Positions 44,501-52,571 of a stretch of 64,000 bases of DNA are shown here, in pieces. Both the position numbers and the translations under genes were made by a program. The notes beneath the pieces are model-generated. The model saw only the letters and a list, made by a program, of their open reading frames with translations, did no database searches and was not told where the DNA came from. The DNA lies in assembly GCF_900112365.1 (NCBI RefSeq), contig NZ_FOLQ01000010.1, positions 124,001 to 188,000 on the forward strand, given 5' to 3'. How positions within the stretch are numbered: position 1 is the first letter of the stretch; each line of letters starts with the position of its first letter. Origin of the DNA: Spirosoma endophyticum (GTDB lineage: Bacteria > Bacteroidota > Bacteroidia > Cytophagales > Spirosomataceae).

Positions 44501-45151
44501 ATGCCTACCTCTATCGCCATCACCGACGATCATCATCTGGTGGCTGAAGCCTTCGCTGATCTGATTCGTAAATTTGACAATTACGAGGTGCTTTTTATTG
44601 CCGAAAACGGACGTGATTTACTCAATCAGCTCCAGCGTAGTGCCAAGCTTCCTGATGTTGCTTTAGTTGATTTGAATATGCCCGAAATGGATGGTTTTGA
44701 AACCACCCTCCAGCTTCGCAAACAATACCCATCGGTACGCATACTGGCTCTCTCTATGACGGATCGCGAAGAGGATATTGTCCACATGATACGTAATGGT
44801 GCACAGGGTTATTTGCTCAAAGGGTGCCGTTCGAAAGAACTGCGTCAGGCGCTGGACGACGTCATGACGAAAGGTTTCTATTACTCCGATTTCCTGACAG
44901 ACCAACTTATTCGTAGTCTTAATGCCCCGATTGAAAATGTTCCTGTTGCTCCCTTCAAACTGAATGCCCGTGAACTCGAGTTTCTGAAACTGGCGTGTAG
45001 TGAGCTGATATATAACGAGATAGCGGATAAGATGTGTGTAAGTCCACGAACCGTAGACGGATATCGCGAAGTTGTGTTTCAGAAAATGAACGTCCGGACG
45101 CGGGTTGGCATGGTGATCGAAGCCGTACGACATGGCCTGGTAAAGTTTTGA
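44501..45151 (+). CDS. LuxR/NarL-type response regulator
   Basis: A 216-residue transcription factor: receiver (about 1-120) with DD at 9-10, phospho-acceptor Asp57 in LVDLNMPEMDG, LALSMTD and the lysine in GYLLKGC; then a LuxR helix-turn-helix (about 150-212) with NARELEFLKLACSELIYNEIADKMCVSPRTVDGYREVVFQKM. It follows the HisKA_3 kinase in the same direction with a 150-base gap and is its likely partner. Five bases after its stop begins a 107-bp cruciform-like inverted repeat. Confidence 0.92.
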   Translation: MPTSIAITDDHHLVAEAFADLIRKFDNYEVLFIAENGRDLLNQLQRSAKLPDVALVDLNMPEMDGFETTLQLRKQYPSVRILALSMTDREEDIVHMIRNGAQGYLLKGCRSKELRQALDDVMTKGFYYSDFLTDQLIRSLNAPIENVPVAPFKLNARELEFLKLACSELIYNEIADKMCVSPRTVDGYREVVFQKMNVRTRVGMVIEAVRHGLVKF

Positions 45152-45155
45152 GAAG

Positions 45156-45262
45156 ATGACGAATGGATAATCGGGATCGCCCGTGTAGGAGAAGGCATCA
45201 TGTAAGCTCCGTTTTACATTGTTCATCTACCGCATGGGCGATCCCGACTATCCATTCGTCAT
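45156..45262. repeat. 107-bp cruciform-type inverted repeat
   Basis: Arms 45156-45185 and 45233-45262 pair over 30 bp with one mismatch and one G-U pair. The 47-nt loop itself contains an ATGTAA/TTACAT hairpin. It fills the gap between the response regulator stop (45151) and the epimerase promoter box (45271). Confidence 0.88.
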
Positions 45263-45270
45263 TTACCCCT

Positions 45271-45278
45271 TATCTTTG
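45271..45278 (+). promoter_or_regulatory. TAnnTTTG -7 box directly before the epimerase start
   Basis: TATCTTTG ends four bases before the ATG at 45283. If it acts as the -7 element, transcription starts at or next to the A of the start codon, giving a leaderless mRNA. No strong -33 element is seen because the upstream DNA is the inverted repeat. Confidence 0.5.
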
Positions 45279-45282
45279 CCCA

Positions 45283-46308
45283 ATGCAGTTGTTTTTTCAT
45301 CGGGTGGATCTCCGCCTGAATCATACGTTTACCATCGCTCATGATAGTCGCGATGTGCAGCCAACCCTCATTGTCGAACTTCGGGACGGCGAACACAGTG
45401 GATTCGGCGAGGCTACCGCTACCCGTTATTATGGAATTACCATTGATGGCATGGTTGCGGTTCTTGACGCAATTCGCGAACGTATTGAAGTATATACCCT
45501 TACGAGTCCCGAGATATTCTGGGCCGATATGCAGCCGCTGCTGGCCGATAATCCGTTTGCACTGTGTGCGCTCGATCAGGCGGCCTGGGATTTATGGGCC
45601 AAACAGCAGGGAAAACCCTTGTACAAACTCTGGAACCTGGACCCGGCCAAAAGTCCGCTGACTGATTATACGATTGGGCTTGATACACCCGAACGAATGG
45701 TCGAAAAAATGCAGGAACGCCCCTGGCCGCTGTATAAAATTAAACTCGGTCGACCCGCCGAAGATATCACACTGGTGCGAGCCCTACGTCAGCATACCGA
45801 TGCCGTGTTTCGGGTTGATGCCAATTGTGGCTGGACGGCCGATGACGCCATTCGTAAATCGCGCGAATTAGCGGCACTCGGGGTTGAATTTATCGAACAG
45901 CCACTGCCCGCCGACGATTGGGAAGGAGCCAAACGCGTAGTTGAACAGTCGATTTTGCCCATCATTGCCGACGAAAGTTGTATTGTTGAAACAGACGTTG
46001 AACGTTGCGCGGGCTATTTTCACGGTGTCAATATCAAACTGACGAAGTGCGGAGGAATTACCCCCGCCCGACGCATGATTGCCCGCGCCCGCGAGTTGGG
46101 CCTGCGTGTCATGGTTGGCTGCATGACCGAATCGAGCGTGGGAATTTCAGCTATTGCGCAGTTGCTGCCGCTGCTCGACTATGCCGATTTAGATGGTGCC
46201 ATGCTCATTGCCAATGATCCCGCGACCGGCGTTACGTTCGCTTATGGTAAGGTCATTTATGCCAGCGAAAACGGTACCGGTGTTAGGTTATTAAGGGCGA
46301 ACGGGTGA
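45283..46308 (+). CDS. dipeptide epimerase (L-Ala-D/L-Glu epimerase type, enolase superfamily)
   Basis: Epimerises L-Ala-D-Glu or related dipeptides, usually from murein recycling. The 341-residue protein has the N-terminal capping domain with GFGEATATRYYG and the muconate-lactonising-enzyme barrel: catalytic lysine in YKIKLGR, metal ligands in RVDANCGWT, FIEQPL and IADESC, and the second acid/base lysine in INIKLTKCGG-like NIKLTKCGGI. The reading frame continues upstream to 45163 through an inverted repeat, but MQLFFHRVDLRLNHTF at 45283 is the family start. It is followed after 48 bases by an AONS-like enzyme. Confidence 0.88.
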   Translation: MQLFFHRVDLRLNHTFTIAHDSRDVQPTLIVELRDGEHSGFGEATATRYYGITIDGMVAVLDAIRERIEVYTLTSPEIFWADMQPLLADNPFALCALDQAAWDLWAKQQGKPLYKLWNLDPAKSPLTDYTIGLDTPERMVEKMQERPWPLYKIKLGRPAEDITLVRALRQHTDAVFRVDANCGWTADDAIRKSRELAALGVEFIEQPLPADDWEGAKRVVEQSILPIIADESCIVETDVERCAGYFHGVNIKLTKCGGITPARRMIARARELGLRVMVGCMTESSVGISAIAQLLPLLDYADLDGAMLIANDPATGVTFAYGKVIYASENGTGVRLLRANG

Positions 46309-46356
46309 AGGAACGAGAGAATGAACGATGTGAAACCGGTTGTCGGAGCGTAGCGA

Positions 46357-47442
46357 ATGAGTGAGAATTTTGAAATTAATCACCTGCCAGGTCGGACGAT
46401 ACACCATGAGGGGCAGACGTATCTTTTTTTTAGTGGAACAGCCTATCTAGGATTGCCTCAACATACTGATTTTCAGGAATTGACACTTGATTCCATACGT
46501 CGGTACGGGACCGTTTTTGGAAGCTCACGGAATGGTAATTTACGGCTTGCTGTTTACGAAGAGGCTGAAGCGAAACTGGCGGCAATTGTTGGTTCGCCCG
46601 CAGCCCTAACGCTTTCGTCGGGCATGATGGCTGGCCAGGTTATTTCAAACTGGCTACGGGCACAGCATGCTACGTTTGTTTACGGTCCCAGCGCCCATCC
46701 AGCTTTGTGGCATGAGCCAACCGTTACGTTGCCTACGCTGTCGTTTGCCGATTGGTCTGTCCAGATAGCCGATCAGCTACGTACTGAGTTAACGGGTAAT
46801 CGTTCTACTGGTCCCGTAGCGATTCTAGTCAATTCGATAGATGCCGTTCGTTCGGAACGCTACAATTTTGATTGGGTGAATGATTTGCCCGACGATTGCC
46901 CTATTACGCTCGTTGTAGACGATTCGCACGGGATTGGCGTGTTGAATGACGGACAAGGAATTTGGCCGGAAATCGCTCATAAGCTAAAGGACAGCCAGAT
47001 TCGCCTATTGGTGACGACTTCGTTGGCCAAGGCAATGGGCCTGCCGGGCGGGGCTATCTTTGGTGATGCCGATCTGTTAAACGCGATACGTCAGACGGCT
47101 TTCTTCGGTGCCTGTTCGCCAATGACACCGGCCAGTTTAGAGGCTTATCTGAAGGCTGATACGTTGTATGCAGAAGGACGCGAGCGATTACAGCGAAATA
47201 TACATCTGGCGGAGACATTACTGCTTCCAACGGGTTTGTTTCACCACGCGGAAGGCTACCCTGTCTTCTTCACCAAACAGGATGGATTGTATCCCTATCT
47301 GCTTGATCATCAACTGTTCGTCTACTCATTTGCCTACCCAACGGCAGCTGATCGGGCTAATACGCGTGTTGTCATTAGCGCCTTTCATGAATCGGCTGAT
47401 ATTGAGCGATTGGCTGAGCTGGTTGCTGACTTTAAGCGCTAA
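46357..47442 (+). CDS. AONS/KBL-like PLP-dependent enzyme
   Basis: A 361-residue fold-type-I enzyme of the alpha-oxoamine synthase group, whose members join an amino acid to an acyl-CoA. Visible PLP residues: Asp188 and His191 in VDDSHGIGV, the Schiff-base Lys225 in TTSLAKAMG, and a stacking His114 in SAHPALW. The acyl-CoA-binding motif of true AONS (GSGGSRxxxG) is replaced by FGSSRNGN, and the ring-stacking loop differs, so a different acyl donor or reaction is likely. The ATG lies in a GCGAATGAGTGAG word shared with intergenic repeats. It probably shares a transcript with the dipeptide epimerase. Confidence 0.78.
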   Translation: MSENFEINHLPGRTIHHEGQTYLFFSGTAYLGLPQHTDFQELTLDSIRRYGTVFGSSRNGNLRLAVYEEAEAKLAAIVGSPAALTLSSGMMAGQVISNWLRAQHATFVYGPSAHPALWHEPTVTLPTLSFADWSVQIADQLRTELTGNRSTGPVAILVNSIDAVRSERYNFDWVNDLPDDCPITLVVDDSHGIGVLNDGQGIWPEIAHKLKDSQIRLLVTTSLAKAMGLPGGAIFGDADLLNAIRQTAFFGACSPMTPASLEAYLKADTLYAEGRERLQRNIHLAETLLLPTGLFHHAEGYPVFFTKQDGLYPYLLDHQLFVYSFAYPTAADRANTRVVISAFHESADIERLAELVADFKR

Positions 47443-47491
47443 AGATTACGGAGAAAAATGTATTGTGTACTTTGCCTTTGCAGTTGAAGTC

Positions 47492-48331
47492 CTATTTCAA
47501 TCCCTCCAGAAATGCCAGGCTTACGGGCATTTGCTCCATTGAGCGCGATGATTCGTCTTCGATGAAAAAATGCTTCACCCCTGATTTCTTCGCCTGTTTC
47601 ATAAGTGCCGATATGCCAACATCGCCCTGGCCGAGTGCTACGTTCGATTCGATGTCCGAATGGCCGGTATTGCTGTCGGGAGTGCCAGGCTTACGGTCTT
47701 TGAGGTGCATGAGCAGGAAGCGCTTGGGATACTTCTGCAATAAGGCAACCGGGTCATAGCCGGGGGCTTTTACCCAGAACACGTCCATTTCAAAGTTTAC
47801 GGATTTAGGATCGAGATTTTCGGCTAAATAGTCGAAGAACGTACCGTCTTTGTACGTCTGAAATTCGTAACCGTGGTTATGGTAGCAGAACGTAACCCCA
47901 TTTGCAGCCAGTAACTTTCCGGCAGTATTGAATACGTCGACGGCACGGTCGGCGTCCTGAATCATAAACGTATCGCCAGGATGTGGAATCCAGGTACAGA
48001 CAACATACTTGGCGCCCAATGCTTTTGCTTCGGCTAAAACTTTCGGCACATTGTTGTCCAGATCTTCAAAACTGGCGCCTGTACTTATCGCTTTTATCCC
48101 GTTCTGGTCCAGTAACTTACGGAAATCGGTTAGGCTCAACCCATAGGTTCCGGCAATTTCAGCTTCCCGAAATCCCATTTGTTTGACTTTCGCCATCGTA
48201 CCCGGAATATCTTTGGCAAATTGACTGCGGAAACTATACAATTGCAGACCTACCGGTGCGGGTTTTTGCGCCAGAGCAACCAGGCCGGATAGCAGCATTC
48301 CGGCAAGTAGGAAAGCAGGTGTCGTTTTCAT
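47492..48331 (-). CDS. secreted sugar-phosphate isomerase/epimerase-like TIM-barrel protein
   Basis: A 279-residue xylose-isomerase-like barrel with an export signal (about 1-22, ending ALAQ). It starts VGLQLYSFRSQFAKDIPGTMAKVKQMGF and carries metal-type residues in YHNHGYEFQ, NFEMDVFWV and LLMHLKDRK, and ends HFFIEDESS. The same architecture is found at 62237-63118. These exported isomerase-like proteins are common in Bacteroidota; the substrate is unknown. Confidence 0.82.
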   Translation of the reverse strand: MKTTPAFLLAGMLLSGLVALAQKPAPVGLQLYSFRSQFAKDIPGTMAKVKQMGFREAEIAGTYGLSLTDFRKLLDQNGIKAISTGASFEDLDNNVPKVLAEAKALGAKYVVCTWIPHPGDTFMIQDADRAVDVFNTAGKLLAANGVTFCYHNHGYEFQTYKDGTFFDYLAENLDPKSVNFEMDVFWVKAPGYDPVALLQKYPKRFLLMHLKDRKPGTPDSNTGHSDIESNVALGQGDVGISALMKQAKKSGVKHFFIEDESSRSMEQMPVSLAFLEGLK

Positions 48332-48355
48332 AATTTCAAGTTTGGGTATTCAGTT

Positions 48356-48430
48356 ATTCGTTTACGGCCACCATCAGCCTGCTTAGGATCGTAGTGACAG
48401 TTGCCGTGAACCAAAAACCGTAAACCGAAT
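48356..48430. repeat. short inverted repeat with a one-base bulge
   Basis: ATTCGTTTACGG (48356-48367) pairs with CCGTAAACCGAAT (48418-48430) with one bulged base and a 50-nt loop. It lies between two leftward genes, one base before the stop of the downstream reading gene at 48432. Confidence 0.5.
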
Positions 48431-48431
48431 A

Positions 48432-49328
48432 TTATCTACCCGTTTGCGTCGTAAACGTACTTTCAAAAATTTTGTCGGCATTGCCTGTTTCGAAGCCTTC
48501 GCGTCGGTGCTCTCGGGTGATTTGATCGGTTGGCACGTCTCGAAATTGAGGTAAGATGCGCCGTTCTGCAAACTCGACGTATGAACCGGCAATGCGAAAC
48601 AGGTCGCCCCCGGCAAATTCTGCGTCAAGCATCTGGGCCACCGTCGACGCCTGTCGTAAATCGCCATCCGGACTGATTTTGATCGTGCCGCCCGCTGAAT
48701 TGAGCCGTAAACCCTGGTTCTCCAGAAACGCTACAAACTCATCAATGGTGTTATACCCCGCTTTCAGGTTGTGGACGCTGATGGTGAAGTGATTCAGGTA
48801 ATAGCGGTTATAAATTACCCAGGCCGCATATTCGCTTTCTTTTAGAAGAGCCTGATAATCGGCCAGGGTTGGCGTCGTCCAGAGGGGTTGGTGCAGGAAC
48901 CGGTCAACGGCTTCAGCATCGTCCAAATCCAGCGAATCGACCGGGTCGCTCGCTACGGTGTCCGTGTAGCGAAGAATGATACGTTGAGCTTCATCGGATA
49001 ACTCGTTTACACGCAGTTCACTGGCGAAAATGCGGGGAAAATGCGGTTCTGGTGGACTGTACCAAAAAGCTGTTAACTTCTTCTCGATGAAGTTATATTC
49101 GTCGCGCTTTTCGTAGCCGTAGTGCAGAAAAATTTTCTCGAACGAAGCCAGTCCGAGATTTGGAACGCCCATTGTCCGGAAGGCAATGTGGTCGTTTTCG
49201 ATCTCGCCCGCCGATGCGATCACGTCCCCATCAATCATGGCGTTGATTACCTTCTGCACGTCGGGAACACGTTCACTGTATCGGCGCATCAGGCCATCCA
49301 TTACGGCGCCGAGGGTTGAGGTTTGCAT
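48432..49328 (-). CDS. 2-oxoadipate dioxygenase/decarboxylase family protein (DUF1338)
   Basis: Family members (HglS/YdcJ group) convert 2-oxoadipate to 2-hydroxyglutarate in D-lysine breakdown, using an iron held by two His and one Glu. The 298-residue protein has these: His47 and Arg51 in NDHIAFRT, His180 in LNHFTISVHN, and Glu252 in YVEFAERR. The length is on the short side of the family, as in the Bacteroidota group. It is flanked by short hairpins and by an acyl-ACP thioesterase gene with which it may be co-transcribed. The substrate is inferred from family only. Confidence 0.85.
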   Translation of the reverse strand: MQTSTLGAVMDGLMRRYSERVPDVQKVINAMIDGDVIASAGEIENDHIAFRTMGVPNLGLASFEKIFLHYGYEKRDEYNFIEKKLTAFWYSPPEPHFPRIFASELRVNELSDEAQRIILRYTDTVASDPVDSLDLDDAEAVDRFLHQPLWTTPTLADYQALLKESEYAAWVIYNRYYLNHFTISVHNLKAGYNTIDEFVAFLENQGLRLNSAGGTIKISPDGDLRQASTVAQMLDAEFAGGDLFRIAGSYVEFAERRILPQFRDVPTDQITREHRREGFETGNADKIFESTFTTQTGR

Positions 49329-49348
49329 AGAGTTTAGTTTTTAGGTTT

Positions 49349-49369
49349 GGCGTAGTCTCTGACTACGTC
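49349..49369. repeat. GGCGTAGTC-type hairpin, copy 3
   Basis: GGCGTAGTC (49349-49357), loop TCT, then GACTACGTC (49361-49369): nine pairs with one G-U. It lies 32 bases downstream of the thioesterase stop (minus strand) and upstream of the DUF1338 start. Confidence 0.75.
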
Positions 49370-49401
49370 GCCGTGTTCTTCGGGATTAGATCGTAAACGG
49401 A

Positions 49402-50151
49402 CTAATTCAATTTCCATTGGCTTCGCGCCAGCAGTACGTCTTTGCGGGATTCACTATGAATGATCCGGTGCAAAAAAGTATCCGGCGTTTCGACCGTTGA
49501 TTGGACCAGTAGTCGATCCTGCCAATGGCTTTCAGTTCGGTAAACTAAATCAATTTCGGCTAATTCTTTCGTTTGCAGGGTTTCGCCATCGATCGCTTCG
49601 AGCAACCACTGCACGTACGCTACGTTATTGACATGCTGATTCTTATCAATGCTTAGCCAACCGACTTCTACCTCTTTTTCCTGCGTTGTAACAAACGGCC
49701 TGACTTGAAAATCGGGTTTGAGTGGCAGCCTTGGCAATGGATGAACATCGGTTGGCGGGGACAGACTTAGAATGAAATCTGGCAGCGGCACCATCGCCCG
49801 CTTCTCCATACTGAAAACTAACCACGTACTGGCGGCATCGGCTAACAACGTCCCTGCTTCATCAACTAACCGAAAATCCCGGTAAATGAAATATTTTTCG
49901 ACGCTGGTAGGGTACGTTATTAACTGAACGGTCTGCCCATAACCTGGGTACTGATGCATCCGCAACCGGAACCGCATGAGCATCCATCCAAAGCCACGTT
50001 GTTCCAGATCGGCAACCCCAATGCCGTATTCAATGGCATTGCGGTTTGCTGATTCCTGCATCAGATTCATCAGGGCCGGGATACTCATCCGCCCAAACGC
50101 ATCGCACTCGTAACCCCGTATCGTGAACGTATCGGTTTGAATAAAAGACAT
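49402..50151 (-). CDS. acyl-ACP thioesterase
   Basis: Releases fatty acids from acyl carrier protein. The 249-residue double-hotdog protein resembles plant FatA/FatB and their bacterial relatives: FTIRGYECDAFGRMSIPALMNLMQESANRNA in the first hotdog, FGWMLMRFRLRMHQYPGYG, and the catalytic-type WLSIDKNQHVNNVAYVQW in the second, with the usual Asn and His. A TATTTTTG promoter box lies 22 bases upstream. It is separated from the upstream M28 peptidase gene by a terminator-like hairpin. Confidence 0.9.
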   Translation of the reverse strand: MSFIQTDTFTIRGYECDAFGRMSIPALMNLMQESANRNAIEYGIGVADLEQRGFGWMLMRFRLRMHQYPGYGQTVQLITYPTSVEKYFIYRDFRLVDEAGTLLADAASTWLVFSMEKRAMVPLPDFILSLSPPTDVHPLPRLPLKPDFQVRPFVTTQEKEVEVGWLSIDKNQHVNNVAYVQWLLEAIDGETLQTKELAEIDLVYRTESHWQDRLLVQSTVETPDTFLHRIIHSESRKDVLLARSQWKLN

Positions 50152-50173
50152 GGACTAACTGGAAAAGACAGGG

Positions 50174-50181
50174 CAAAAATA
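50174..50181 (-). promoter_or_regulatory. TAnnTTTG -7 box of the thioesterase gene
   Basis: The minus strand reads TATTTTTG, 22 bases before the ATG at 50151. It lies between the peptidase terminator hairpin and the start codon. The -33 element is not evident. Confidence 0.45.
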
Positions 50182-50189
50182 AGTTAAAA

Positions 50190-50224
50190 TAATTGTGCCC
50201 CGATTTGAAACCGGGGCACAATTA
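50190..50224 (-). terminator. hairpin after the M28 peptidase gene
   Basis: TAATTGTGCCCCG (50190-50202) pairs perfectly with 50212-50224 (13 bp, 9-nt loop). It lies 21 bases after the peptidase stop codon on the minus strand. The outer A-T pairs give only a short U-rich end. Confidence 0.7.
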
Positions 50225-50245
50225 GCTAACAAAGATAAGGCTGAC

Positions 50246-52438
50246 TTACTTGCCACTACCGATTGCCGATGGGCTACCCATGCCCTGCGAGAGGGTTAAT
50301 AATTTTTCGCTAAGGGTCTGAATCGCCTTTTTATAACGAGCTTCCAGATCCGGGAGATTGGCCGTCGATTTTATCGAGGCTTCATACAGCAAACCGGGCA
50401 GCATCCAGGACGCATACCCACTGTTAGGGTCCGATGAGGCATAGAGCGATTTATACCAGCCACCAAATGCATTGCCTTTGGGGTCAATAAAGGAGCGTTC
50501 CAGTAAGCGCAGTTCTTTGTTTAACTCCACCAACTTGTCGGTTCGACCCGATTTGATGTAGTTTAGTCGGGCCATCTCGCAGGCGTCAGCATTCTTTTTC
50601 AGGTCAGCCACTACGTTCAGTAACGGAGAAATCGAATACGAAGGCGCATAGGCCTGAATGGCTTTCTCGGCCGCTTTCAGGTGAACTTCCAGATCGGCCG
50701 GGTAGCGGGCTAGGTCGTAGGGGACAAGGTCGGCATTGGCGAGCCGGAGCGTCATTGTACCAACCACCTGCTCCATCATTGGCCCCATTTTGTAGGTCGG
50801 ATCAACGAACTTGTCATAGAAGTACAGATCATCGTATTGCGAGTGGTAGAGCGTAGGCCCTTCCATACCCGCACTTAGCGACGGAATGCCGATGTGCATA
50901 TAGGGCGCGATGTGATCTGAGCCACCGCCCAGGTTACCAATGGTTGGTTCGCCGGCTACCAGCGCCGGGGCCGATGAGCCCGTCACGCGGGTCGGATTAC
51001 CGGCGGCTTTGTGCCCCAGCCAGTGCTGATAAACCGTTATGTTGGAATCGGGATACTGAACGGATTGCGTCGCTTCGATAATGAGTTTTTTCATGGATGG
51101 CGACGCGCTGGCGCCAAACGTCCGGCCCGAGACGGCGGCATCGTAATTCATGTAGGCAACGGCTTTGGTGGTCAACTCATCGCGAAACTGCTCACTCCAC
51201 TCGGCTGAACCAATGACACCGGGTTCTTCGGCATCCCAGTTGCACACTTTAATGGTACGTCGGGGGCGTTGACCGGCCTTTGCCAGTTTGCCCATTGACT
51301 CGGTCATACTCAGCAGCATAGCCGTACCGGAGTTGGGATCGGCGGCACCATAGGACCAGGCATCGTAGTGGCAACCCGCAATAATCCACTCGTCGGGAAA
51401 CTCAGACCCGGTCAACGTACCAACGACCTGATAAATCCGCTGAATGGTTTTCTCCTGTTTCACCATCAACCGCACCTTCAAAGCTGGTCCTCCTTCCAGT
51501 CGATACGTATAGGGTAAGCCGCCCTGCCAGCCCGCCGGAACGGGTTTAGCGCCGGCCATGCGTTTCAGAATTTCAGTAGCCGACCCGTAGGGGAGGGGCG
51601 TAACGGGAATTTTGTGCAGACCAACGGCATTCTGATCGAGACGTTTAGGCGTGTTTTTGGCGTCCATCGGCAGGGCCGCTTCGCCAGGGGTTAGTGGATC
51701 GCCGGTGTAAGGGGTTGTCAATAAAGAGCCACGCTGAATGACGCTTTCGCTGTAATACGGTCCTTCGGGAAAGGTCAGGCCGCGCATGTAGCCCGAATCG
51801 GCAGGGTCGGTAAAAATGATAACGCCGGCGGCTCCAGCCGCCTGGGCAAACTGGGCTTTGTAGCCCCGGAAGTTGCCGCCGTAGCGGGCCATCACTATTT
51901 TTCCGGTTACCGAAACGCCCATGGCTTTCAACTGCTCGAAGTCTTCTTTACGACCGTAGTTCGCATACACGACTTCAGCGGTGGCGTCGCCCGAACCTGA
52001 CCAGGCATTGTAACCCGGCGTTAGCCGTGGATCACTGCTGTATTTGTCTTCCTTAAACAGAAATTCGCGGATGTTCAGCGGCTGACGAATCGGCTCGACC
52101 AGTTCGACGGCAATTTCGCCGGGTCCTTTGGGAAGCAACACGTCGTGCGGGTAAATGTCGACCTGCCAGCCCGCTTTACGCATCGTTTCGGCGATGTAAT
52201 CGCGAACCTGTTCGTTCTCTTTCGATCCCGTAATGTGCGGTACGCTGCTGAGTTTTTCAAGGTGATTTTTAAACGCTGCCGACGATTGTTTGGCCTTAAA
52301 ATCGGCTTCCATTTTAAGCTGAGCCGCCTGACGGGCTGGTATGAAGCCGGTGAGATTCGGCTGCGCCTGTGCCGCGATTACACCCAAAGCCAGCGCCAGG
52401 GCCTGACCGGTAGTTTTAAGTAGAGGGAAATGCTTCAT
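50246..52438 (-). CDS. secreted M28 zinc peptidase, glutamate carboxypeptidase II-like
   Basis: A 730-residue exopeptidase with a signal peptide (about 1-26; start at 52438 chosen because MKHFPLLKTTGQALALAL is a typical signal). Order of domains: an M28 N-terminal part, a PA domain insert (about 140-290, AQAAGAAGVIIFTDPADSG), the zinc catalytic region with IIAGCHYDAW, NWDAEEPGVIGS and GGGSDHIAPYMHIGIPS, and a transferrin-receptor-like dimerisation domain at the C-terminus. It resembles human GCPII in layout. Probable role is periplasmic peptide breakdown; specificity is unknown. Confidence 0.9.
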   Translation of the reverse strand: MKHFPLLKTTGQALALALGVIAAQAQPNLTGFIPARQAAQLKMEADFKAKQSSAAFKNHLEKLSSVPHITGSKENEQVRDYIAETMRKAGWQVDIYPHDVLLPKGPGEIAVELVEPIRQPLNIREFLFKEDKYSSDPRLTPGYNAWSGSGDATAEVVYANYGRKEDFEQLKAMGVSVTGKIVMARYGGNFRGYKAQFAQAAGAAGVIIFTDPADSGYMRGLTFPEGPYYSESVIQRGSLLTTPYTGDPLTPGEAALPMDAKNTPKRLDQNAVGLHKIPVTPLPYGSATEILKRMAGAKPVPAGWQGGLPYTYRLEGGPALKVRLMVKQEKTIQRIYQVVGTLTGSEFPDEWIIAGCHYDAWSYGAADPNSGTAMLLSMTESMGKLAKAGQRPRRTIKVCNWDAEEPGVIGSAEWSEQFRDELTTKAVAYMNYDAAVSGRTFGASASPSMKKLIIEATQSVQYPDSNITVYQHWLGHKAAGNPTRVTGSSAPALVAGEPTIGNLGGGSDHIAPYMHIGIPSLSAGMEGPTLYHSQYDDLYFYDKFVDPTYKMGPMMEQVVGTMTLRLANADLVPYDLARYPADLEVHLKAAEKAIQAYAPSYSISPLLNVVADLKKNADACEMARLNYIKSGRTDKLVELNKELRLLERSFIDPKGNAFGGWYKSLYASSDPNSGYASWMLPGLLYEASIKSTANLPDLEARYKKAIQTLSEKLLTLSQGMGSPSAIGSGK

Positions 52439-52516
52439 AAATTTAGGTTGTATAGTTTCCAAATATCGGTACTTAATGTGGTAAAATAGCCGTGTTGCAA
52501 ATGAATATTTGGCAAT

Positions 52517-52549
52517 AAAAAAGAGACGTGGCTAACACGTCTCTTTTTT
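52517..52549 (-). terminator. intrinsic terminator of the LolA-like gene
   Basis: AAAAAAGAGACGTG (52517-52530) pairs perfectly with 52536-52549 with a 5-nt loop. On the minus strand it begins 22 bases after the stop codon and ends in a run of six T. Confidence 0.88.
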
Positions 52550-52571
52550 GTGTTGATATAAGAAGCCTTTA

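Noticed and set aside
45163-45282. N-terminal extension of the dipeptide epimerase
   Set aside because: The extension is encoded by an inverted repeat and contains no family sequence; MQLFFHRVDL fits the fold start.
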